Source of the DNA: Chloroflexota bacterium
GTDB taxonomy: Bacteria; Chloroflexota; Limnocylindria; Limnocylindrales; CSP1-4
DNA length: 5,092 bases
Direction of reading: 5' to 3'
Assembly: GCA_016200745.1 (NCBI GenBank)
Contig: JACQEF010000076.1
Coordinates: 1-5,092 of the forward strand
Shown here: positions 1 through 4,497 of the stretch, piece after piece
Layout: each line of letters begins with the position of its first letter
Position numbering within the stretch: position 1 is the first letter of the stretch
Notes under the pieces: model-generated
Databases searched by the model: none
The model's input: only the letters and a program-made list of their open reading frames with translations
Told to the model about the DNA's origin: nothing
Made by a program: the position numbers and the translations under genes

Positions 1-480
1 CGTGGTGCCGGTCGGGCGGAGCGCCTCGAACTGGCTGGCCCGGTGGGCAAGCACGCCCTCGATCTCGTTCGCGAGCCGCCGGCCGATCGGGGTGCGGGCC
101 AGCCACTCGAGATAGTCGGGATCGTGCTCCACGAGCTTGCCGACCGACCAGCCGGCGTAGCGGCCGAAGTCGATGATCGTGCCGTCATTCCCGGGCGTCG
201 CCGGCGCGCTGCGAGCCGGGCTGGGCGCATAGCCTGCGATCGGGCCGGACACCATGCGATCGGAGGACCGGCGCGCCTGCGAGCTCGCGAGCTGGGCGTC
301 GTAGGCTGCCCGGGCCTCGCGATCGCTCAGGACCCGCCAGGCGTCGTTGATCGCGACCATCCGGGCGCCGTCGCCCCCGAAGTCGGGATGGTGTTTCCTG
401 GCCAGCGCCCGATATGCCGCTCGAATGACATCGAACTCGGCATGGCGATGGACCTGGAGCACCTCATAGAGGTCAGCCAT
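1..480 (-). CDS. J-domain (DnaJ-like) protein with C-terminal FGRYAGWSVG module, 3' end outside window
   Basis: Reading down from ATG at 480 the frame stays open for 160 codons to the window edge, so the C-terminus is missing. Residues 1-65 form a J-domain: MADLYEVLQV opening, helix II with AAYRALARKHHPD (HPD at 31-33, the residues that stimulate Hsp70 ATPase), then MVAINDAWRVLSD and an REARAAYD ending, all typical of DnaJ family helices II-IV. Residues 66-100 are a low-complexity Ser/Ala/Pro linker. Residues 101-145 form a second conserved-looking block (IIDFGRYAGWSVGKL, then DPDYLEWLARTPIGRR), a short 'FGKYKGxx...DPxYLxWL' type module like those at the C-terminus of some exonuclease-like proteins. 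There is no zinc-finger or DnaJ C-terminal substrate domain in the visible part, so this is a specialised co-chaperone rather than canonical DnaJ. It lies 78 bp downstream of the YHS gene on the same strand. No clear Shine-Dalgarno precedes the ATG; a leaderless start is plausible. The J-domain call is firm; client and role are unknown. Confidence 0.9.
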   Translation of the reverse strand, partial: MADLYEVLQVHRHAEFDVIRAAYRALARKHHPDFGGDGARMVAINDAWRVLSDREARAAYDAQLASSQARRSSDRMVSGPIAGYAPSPARSAPATPGNDGTIIDFGRYAGWSVGKLVEHDPDYLEWLARTPIGRRLANEIEGVLAHRASQFEALRPTGTT

Positions 481-486
481 GCCCGT

Positions 487-492
487 ACCGTA
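487..492 (-). promoter_or_regulatory. Candidate -10 box for leaderless transcription of the J-domain gene
   Basis: On the minus strand TACGGT is followed by exactly 6 nt (ACGGGC) and then the ATG at 480. A TANNNT -10 hexamer at this distance would place the transcription start on or next to the A of the start codon, giving a leaderless mRNA. This agrees with the absence of a purine-rich Shine-Dalgarno. No good -35 box is seen; the best candidate, TTCATG, matches only 3 of 6. The same layout recurs at the zinc-finger gene (797-802). In a GC-rich background a TANNNT match is weak evidence on its own. Confidence 0.35.
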
Positions 493-558
493 CCGAGCGC
501 CGCCCCCGCATGAACCACCCTGAATGGGGGACCGGCGCGCAGTCGATAGTCCCGCCCG

Positions 559-729
559 CTACATCGCCGGCGTGTAGTCCGACGCCAGGAACCGTTCGGG
601 CTCGTCTCGGAACTCCAGCAGGCAGCCCTTTCCGCAGAACCAGTAGGTCGTGCCCTCGTACTCGAACGACAACTCGCTGGTCGACGTGTCGACCGCCATG
701 CCGCACACGGGATCCTGCTCGATGGCCAT
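559..729 (-). CDS. Small free-standing YHS-domain protein (56 aa)
   Basis: ATG at 729 to TAG at 559-561 encodes 56 residues, almost exactly one YHS domain. The hallmark DPVCGM is at residues 6-11, followed by SFEYEGTTYWFC and CGKGC (Cys32, Cys36), then LEFRDEPERFL. YHS domains are small, TRASH-related, probably metal-binding modules found alone or at the N-terminus of copper/heavy-metal P-type ATPases; Cys9, Cys32 and Cys36 are the likely ligands. A strong Shine-Dalgarno (AGGAG at 734-738, 4-nt spacer) fixes the start. The gene has its own predicted promoter with an overlapping palindromic operator and diverges from the zinc-finger gene at 809. No signal peptide or membrane segment is visible, so it is probably cytoplasmic. 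A metal chaperone or storage role (copper is the natural guess) is inferred from the family. Family call high, exact function unknown. Confidence 0.92.
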   Translation of the reverse strand: MAIEQDPVCGMAVDTSTSELSFEYEGTTYWFCGKGCLLEFRDEPERFLASDYTPAM

Positions 730-748
730 GGTGCTCCTCGGCTGCTGG

Positions 749-763
749 TACTCCCAGGGAGTA
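749..763. promoter_or_regulatory. Perfect 15-bp palindromic operator candidate (TACTCCCAGGGAGTA)
   Basis: TACTCCC-A-GGGAGTA is a perfect 7-1-7 inverted repeat centred on position 756. It overlaps the predicted -10 box (TATACT) and transcription start of the YHS gene, where a bound repressor would block RNA polymerase. The TA-ends with a C-run and a G-run around the centre resemble pseudo-palindromes bound by CsoR/RcnR-family copper or nickel sensors, which would suit a metal-binding YHS product; this regulator assignment is inference only. No regulator gene lies in the window. The loop of one base makes an RNA hairpin terminator unlikely, and there is no T-run. Confidence 0.55.
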
Positions 764-765
764 TA
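760..765 (-). promoter_or_regulatory. Predicted -10 box (TATACT) of the YHS gene
   Basis: On the minus strand TATACT (5 of 6 to TATAAT) lies at 765-760, a rare AT-rich spot in this GC-rich DNA. It would start transcription near position 753 and give a leader of about 24 nt containing the Shine-Dalgarno at 734-738. The last four bases are inside the 749-763 palindrome. I see no convincing TTGACA-like -35 box at 16-18 bp. Confidence 0.5.
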
Positions 766-796
766 TCCGGAACGTGCGGATCGGCCGTCCGGCGCG

Positions 797-802
797 TACA
801 GT
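797..802 (+). promoter_or_regulatory. Candidate -10 box for leaderless transcription of the zinc-finger gene
   Basis: TACAGT is followed by 6 nt (CAGCCG) and then the ATG at 809, which would make the transcript start at the start codon. No Shine-Dalgarno is present between 795 and 808, consistent with leaderless initiation. The -35 region is not recognisable. The arrangement is identical in spacing and nearly identical in sequence (TAC-GT) to the one before the J-domain gene. Confidence 0.35.
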
Positions 803-808
803 CAGCCG

Positions 809-1153
809 ATGGATCCGACCGAACGGGAGCTCGCCCGAGCCAGGCTCCTGGCCGAGCGCGCGCGGCTGCTCGAGGAGATCGACGAGGCGGTCGCCTTGCC
901 GGAGCAGATGACCTACGGGTCGCAGGCGGCCGCGGCCACCCAGGTCTTCGAGCAGGAGCGCGAGCTCGCGATGCGGGAACGTGCGAACCTCCATCTCCAG
1001 GCCGTCGATGCCGCCCTGGCGAGGCTCGACGACGGCACCTACGGGACGTGCATCCGCTGCGGGCGGGCCATCGCGGCCGCGCGGCTGGAGGCGCTGCCGT
1101 GGGCGGCCCATTGCATCGACTGCCAGACCGCCGTCGACCGGGGGCGCCGTTGA
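809..1153 (+). CDS. DksA/TraR-family C4 zinc-finger protein (114 aa)
   Basis: ATG at 809 to TGA at 1151-1153 gives 114 residues; the frame is open further upstream but that part is antisense to the YHS gene and not protein-like. Residues 1-75 are strongly helical and charged (Arg/Glu/Ala-rich heptads, ERELARARLLAERARLLEE and QERELAMRERANL), like the coiled coil of DksA-type proteins. The linker RLDDGTYGTC is a family signature and leads into a zinc finger with Cys81, Cys84, Cys102 and Cys105 (C-x2-C-x17-C-x2-C), including RLEALPWAAHCIDC. Family members bind the RNA polymerase secondary channel and tune initiation, in proteobacteria with ppGpp. DksA's coiled-coil tip carries a conserved acidic pair; the equivalent region here is not aligned well enough to judge activity. 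It is divergent from the YHS gene and overlaps the following dehydratase gene by three bases of its stop codon region. Family sure, target genes unknown. Confidence 0.92.
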   Translation: MDPTERELARARLLAERARLLEEIDEAVALPEQMTYGSQAAAATQVFEQERELAMRERANLHLQAVDAALARLDDGTYGTCIRCGRAIAAARLEALPWAAHCIDCQTAVDRGRR

Positions 1154-2154
1154 CCGGCGCGACCCGCCATGACCTCGTCACGATCGAGGCGATCCGGGCC
1201 GCAGCCGCGACGCTGCGCGACGTGGCGGTCCGGACCCCGCTCGTCGCGTTCGGGGATCCGGCCGATCGCCGCTTCCTGAAGGCCGAGTCGCTGCAGCCGA
1301 TCGGGGCCTTCAAGCTCCGCGGAGCCTACGTGGCCGTCTCCGGGCTGGGCCCGGACGAGCGGGCACGCGGCGTGATCACGTACTCGTCGGGCAACCACGC
1401 GCAAGGCGTCGCGCGCGCCGCGCGCCTGCTGGGCGTCCCGGCCGTGGTCGTGATGCCGTCCGACGCCCCGGTCATCAAGCGCGAGCGGGTCGAGGCCGAT
1501 GGCGCCGAAATCGTCGTGGTCGGGACGGCCAGCGACGAGCGCCAGCGCGTCGCCGAGACCCTCGCGGCCGAGCGCGGGCTGTCGATCATCCCGCCGTTCG
1601 ACGACGACCGTATCATCGCCGGCCAGGGAACCGTCGGGCTCGAGCTCGCGGAGGACCTCGCCGACCTGTCATGCGTGCTGGTGCCGGTGGGCGGCGGCGG
1701 GCTGGCCAGCGGCGTCGCCACGGCAATCAAGGCGCTCGCGCCGTTGGCCCGGGTGATCGGCGTGGAATCCGAGCTCGCCGCCGACGCCCGCGAGTCGCTC
1801 GAGCGCGGCGAGATCGTCCGCTGGCCGGCCGAGCTGGTGTCGCGGACGATCGCCGACGGCACCCGGACACAGTCGCTCGGCCGTCGAACGTTCGCGCACC
1901 TCCGCGCCCACCTGGACGGCGTCGTCACGGTGACCGAGGCCGAGATCGCGGGCGCCGTGCACCTGGCCGCCGAGCAGTGCCGGCTGGTCGTGGAACCGTC
2001 CGGCGCGCTCAGCCTGGCGGCGATGGCGTTCCACGGCCGCGAGCTCGGGCTGGCCGGCATGCCCGGGGCCGCGGTGGCTGTGATCAGCGGGGGCAACGTC
2101 GATCCGGCGCGCTACCGCGAGCTGCTGGTCGCGCCGATCCCGCCTCGCGGCTAG
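1150..2154 (+). CDS. PLP-dependent threonine/serine dehydratase family enzyme (334 aa)
   Basis: This fold-type II PLP enzyme would deaminate threonine or serine to 2-oxobutyrate or pyruvate plus ammonia in the cytoplasm. Visible motifs: PLP-lysine segment LQPIGAFKLRGA (Lys55), SSGNHAQG at 79-86 (substrate/cofactor carboxylate loop), the glycine loop VPVGGGGLASG around 179-188 that holds the PLP phosphate, and SGGN at 313-316. The length of 334 residues without a C-terminal ACT-like regulatory domain fits the short, catabolic type (TdcB-like) or serine racemase/hydroxyaspartate dehydratase relatives rather than biosynthetic allosteric IlvA. The start is TTG at 1150, sharing TTGA with the upstream TGA stop; no ATG or GTG in frame gives a complete N-terminal helix (TIEAIRAAAATLRDVAVRTPL). 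This implies translational coupling to the zinc-finger gene. No canonical Shine-Dalgarno is seen, only a G-run at 1140-1144. Fold and family are very likely; the exact substrate cannot be read from the sequence. Confidence 0.92.
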   Translation: MTGATRHDLVTIEAIRAAAATLRDVAVRTPLVAFGDPADRRFLKAESLQPIGAFKLRGAYVAVSGLGPDERARGVITYSSGNHAQGVARAARLLGVPAVVVMPSDAPVIKRERVEADGAEIVVVGTASDERQRVAETLAAERGLSIIPPFDDDRIIAGQGTVGLELAEDLADLSCVLVPVGGGGLASGVATAIKALAPLARVIGVESELAADARESLERGEIVRWPAELVSRTIADGTRTQSLGRRTFAHLRAHLDGVVTVTEAEIAGAVHLAAEQCRLVVEPSGALSLAAMAFHGRELGLAGMPGAAVAVISGGNVDPARYRELLVAPIPPRG

Positions 2155-2175
2155 GGCACCGCGGCCGGGGCTGGA

Positions 2176-3201
2176 TCAGGCCCGATGGTCGCCGCGCTCG
2201 GCGGCGAGGCGCTCGGCCAGGGCCCGCTCGCGGATGCGGATCCGGGCGAGGTCGACCTCCGCCTGGCGGTCGGCCCTGGCCGTGGTCCGTCCCTCCGCGC
2301 GCATCCAGCCGGCCACGAGGACCATGATCGCCGTCAGGAAGATGAGGTCGCCAGCCAGCCACATGATCCCGGCGGCCAGCCGCTGATCGTCGATGGCACT
2401 GGGACCCCACGGCCGGACGAGCGTGGCGTAGTGCGCGTACAGCACCGTCGGCACGTTGAGGATCACGACGGCCAGGAACGTGTTCTGGGTCATCTGCAGG
2501 AACACGTGGACGATCCGCACCGGGTGACCCATCCGCCACGGCGACGGGTCCATGCCCACGGCCGGCCACCAGAACAGCAGTGCCGTGGAGAGGAACAGCG
2601 CGTGCTCGACGTAGTGGACCAGGGGGTCCTCGAGGGCGGCGTTGAAGAGCGGCGAGAAGTGGCTCGCCCACAAGACGCCGGTGAAGACGATCCAGTCGAT
2701 GACCGGGAAGGTGAGGAAGCGGACGAGACGCGAGTTCAGGATCGGCAGGATCCAGCGCCGGCGCCTCGACCGCGACGAGAGCCGCAGGACCAGCGTGATC
2801 GGCGCCGACAGGGCGATGAACGGCGCCGCGACGAGCATCAGCAGGACGTGCTGGACCATGTGGACCGAGAAGAGCGTGGTGTCGTAGCGGGCCACCCCCG
2901 AGACCACGGCGAACGCCAGCGCCGCCATCGCCGCCAGGAAGGCGATCGTCCGGCCAGGTGGCACCGGATTGGCCGGATGGAGCGAGTTGACCTGTCGGAC
3001 GGCCCACAGCCACCACGCCGTGGCGGCGGCGATGGCCAGCGTCGGGAGGGGCTCGAACGTCCAGCCGAGGAGGAGCGACGGGATGGTCGGCGCCTCGCCG
3101 GGCACGAGGTCGTGCGCCATGACCGGCACCGCGACGGCGCTCGCGAAGCCCAACGTTGCGAGCGCCGCAACAGCACGCTGGATCGGGACGGATCTGACCA
3201 T
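2176..3201 (-). CDS. ctaG: Caa3-type cytochrome oxidase assembly factor CtaG (341 aa)
   Basis: ATG at 3201 to TGA at 2176-2178. The Caa3_CtaG family (distinct from Cox11-type CtaG) is a polytopic membrane protein needed to build caa3/aa3 oxidase, probably in copper delivery. The N-terminal segment (about residues 7-29, ending VPVMAHDL) reads as a signal peptide or first helix. About seven further hydrophobic stretches follow, near 52-70, 85-104, 112-139, 160-180, 195-215, 230-255 and 275-298. Paired histidines typical of the family stand at helix starts: HMVQH (114-118) and HYVEH (196-200), with more at 181, 226, 232 and 257; WWPAVGMDPSPWRMGHP is also family-like. The final 40 residues form a charged Arg/Glu/Ala-rich tail, probably cytoplasmic. 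GAGGA at 3209-3213 with a 7-nt spacer decides the start; the frame is open far upstream but that part is antisense to ctaC. It is divergent from ctaC with 126 bp between and convergent with the dehydratase gene. Confidence 0.93.
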   Translation of the reverse strand: MVRSVPIQRAVAALATLGFASAVAVPVMAHDLVPGEAPTIPSLLLGWTFEPLPTLAIAAATAWWLWAVRQVNSLHPANPVPPGRTIAFLAAMAALAFAVVSGVARYDTTLFSVHMVQHVLLMLVAAPFIALSAPITLVLRLSSRSRRRRWILPILNSRLVRFLTFPVIDWIVFTGVLWASHFSPLFNAALEDPLVHYVEHALFLSTALLFWWPAVGMDPSPWRMGHPVRIVHVFLQMTQNTFLAVVILNVPTVLYAHYATLVRPWGPSAIDDQRLAAGIMWLAGDLIFLTAIMVLVAGWMRAEGRTTARADRQAEVDLARIRIRERALAERLAAERGDHRA

Positions 3202-3232
3202 GTGGGCATCCTCGCACGAACGGACTTCCGGG

Positions 3233-3238
3233 TAGAAT
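3233..3238 (+). promoter_or_regulatory. Candidate -10 box (TAGAAT) of the ctaC-ctaD operon
   Basis: TAGAAT matches TATAAT at 5 of 6 positions in the ctaG-ctaC divergent gap. With a 16-bp spacer the upstream hexamer is CTCGCA (3211-3216), only a 3 of 6 match to TTGACA. Transcription would start near 3245, giving an untranslated leader of about 80 nt. The gap also contains an 8-bp CCCCGGGG palindrome at 3252-3259 just downstream, which may be chance in this base composition. I could not find an equally good -10 for ctaG. Confidence 0.4.
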
Positions 3239-3317
3239 GTCGCCGGTTCGGCCCCGGGGGTCGACACCGCACGGCCTGATCGGTCGTCACGCTCCGTCCA
3301 TGCGCGCACCACCCCTC

Positions 3318-3322
3318 GAGGA
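3318..3322 (+). promoter_or_regulatory. ctaC: Shine-Dalgarno (GAGGA) that decides the ctaC start
   Basis: GAGGA ends 5 nt before ATG at 3328 but only 2 nt before the in-frame TTG at 3325, so ATG 3328 is preferred. Confidence 0.7.
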
Positions 3323-3327
3323 CGTTG

Positions 3328-4488
3328 ATGTCGAGTTCCCCACGAACAGGCCGCTCGTCGACCACTTCCGTCGTCGTCGCCGCGCTCGTGCTGGTCGTGA
3401 TCGCCGCCCTCGCGGTCGTGTCCGGGGCCGGCCAGGCCTTCGCCACCAGTCTCTTTCCGCCGGTCGCCGTGACCGAGCAGGGCGCCCGAGTCCGGGACCT
3501 CTATACGATCGTGTTCGGGATCGCGGTCGTGATCTTCTTCCTCGTCGAGGGGCTGATCCTGTGGACGGTGCTCCGCTACCGGCGCTCGCCGGGCGATGAC
3601 GCCCTGCCGCCCCAGACGCACGGGAACAACGTCGCCGAGCTTGCCTGGACGATCATCCCCACGATCATCGTGGCCTTCCTGTTCGTGATCTCCTGGCAGA
3701 CCCTCAACCAGGTCGACTCGGTCTCGGCGAGCCCGCAGACGAAGATCCGCGCGGTCGCCGGCCAGTTCCAGTGGCAGTTCGACTACCTCGCGGACGACGG
3801 CAAGACCGTCAAGTACACCCAGAATCTCGCGTCCGGCGAGGGCGGCGGCCTGTACGTGCCGGCCGGGCGGGACATCCAGCTCTCGCTGACGAGCAAGGAT
3901 GTCATCCACGCCTTCTACGTCCCCCAGTTCCTGTTCAAGCGCGACGTGGTCCCGGGCCGGGTGAACGTGTTCGACTTCAAGGTCGACGCCGCAGATGCCG
4001 GCCAGACGTTCCGCGGCCAATGCGCCGAGCTGTGCGGCACGGGCCACCGGATCATGCTGTTCGAGGTCCACGCGCTGTCGCCGTCGGACTTCGACGCCTG
4101 GCTCGCCGACGCCATCGCCAAGGCCAATGCGACGCCCGCGCCCGCTCCGAGTGCAGCGCCGGGCGCCAGCGGGCAGCCCGCCCCGAGCGGCGGCCAGACG
4201 ACGGGACCGACCCTCCAGGTGAGTGCCGCGAATGTCGCCTTCGAGCAGTCGAGCCTGGAAGCTCCGGCCGACACGCCGTTCTCGATCGAGTTCGAGAACA
4301 AGGATGCCGGCGTCCCGCACAACGTCGCCATCCACAGGGACTCGGCGACCGGCCAGGAGGTGTTCAAGGGCGACATCTTCAATGGGCCGGACAAGCGCAC
4401 CTACAGTGTTCCGGCCCTCCCGGCCGGCTCGTACGCGTTCGTCTGCACCGTCCACCCCACCATGTCCGGCACCTTGACGGTCAAGTAA
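3328..4488 (+). CDS. ctaC: Cytochrome c oxidase subunit II with fused C-terminal type 1 cupredoxin domain (386 aa)
   Basis: Subunit II of a haem-copper oxidase, taking electrons from the outer face to subunit I. In order: an N-terminal hydrophobic signal/anchor (14-38, no lipobox Cys), two membrane helices (about 58-82 and 104-124), then the extracytoplasmic CuA cupredoxin domain with GQFQWQFDY (145-153, aromatic electron-entry region), DVIHAFYVP (His194) and CAELCGTGHRIM (Cys232, Glu234, Cys236, His240, Met243). The CuA ligand set is complete. Residues about 262-293 are a Pro/Ala/Gly/Ser-rich linker. Residues about 294-386 are a second cupredoxin-like domain with VPHNVAIH (His331) and FVCTVHPTMSG (Cys373, His376, Met379), a full type 1 blue-copper ligand pattern. 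Typical CtaC ends soon after CuA, or in caa3 oxidases continues into a cytochrome c domain with CxxCH; no CxxCH occurs here. It is followed after 9 bp by ctaD, as one operon. The oxidase call is firm; an electron-entry role of the extra domain is inferred. Confidence 0.96.
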   Translation: MSSSPRTGRSSTTSVVVAALVLVVIAALAVVSGAGQAFATSLFPPVAVTEQGARVRDLYTIVFGIAVVIFFLVEGLILWTVLRYRRSPGDDALPPQTHGNNVAELAWTIIPTIIVAFLFVISWQTLNQVDSVSASPQTKIRAVAGQFQWQFDYLADDGKTVKYTQNLASGEGGGLYVPAGRDIQLSLTSKDVIHAFYVPQFLFKRDVVPGRVNVFDFKVDAADAGQTFRGQCAELCGTGHRIMLFEVHALSPSDFDAWLADAIAKANATPAPAPSAAPGASGQPAPSGGQTTGPTLQVSAANVAFEQSSLEAPADTPFSIEFENKDAGVPHNVAIHRDSATGQEVFKGDIFNGPDKRTYSVPALPAGSYAFVCTVHPTMSGTLTVK

Positions 4489-4491
4489 GGA
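4487..4491 (+). promoter_or_regulatory. ctaD: Shine-Dalgarno (AAGGA) of ctaD overlapping the ctaC stop
   Basis: AAGGA begins inside the TAA stop of ctaC (4486-4488) and lies 6 nt before the ATG at 4498. This tight packing supports co-transcription and coupled translation of subunits II and I. Confidence 0.65.
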
Positions 4492-4497
4492 ACCTCG

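Noticed and set aside
515..534. Weak inverted repeat (CCACCC-TGAAT-GGGGG) between the YHS and J-domain genes.
   Set aside because: Only three or four continuous G-C pairs with a mismatch and no T-run; expected by chance at this composition.
650..808. N-terminal extension of the zinc-finger protein to an upstream ATG at 650.
   Set aside because: The added 53 residues lie antisense to the YHS gene and across its operator, with no family resemblance; ATG 809 gives the normal length and a typical helical start.
327..1313. A 328-codon minus-strand open frame opposite the zinc-finger gene and overlapping the YHS and J-domain genes in another frame.
   Set aside because: It is Arg/Ser/Pro-rich shadow translation and conflicts with three genes supported by recognised domains.
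2166..2184. Possible hairpin between the convergent dehydratase and ctaG genes (CGGGGC ... GCCCG with an 8-nt loop).
   Set aside because: The stem is about five pairs with a bulge and has no T-run on either strand; a terminator cannot be supported.
2185..3279. A 364-codon plus-strand open frame opposite ctaG.
   Set aside because: Its translation is biased, charged and repetitive without any motif, while the opposite strand encodes a clear membrane protein of the CtaG family.
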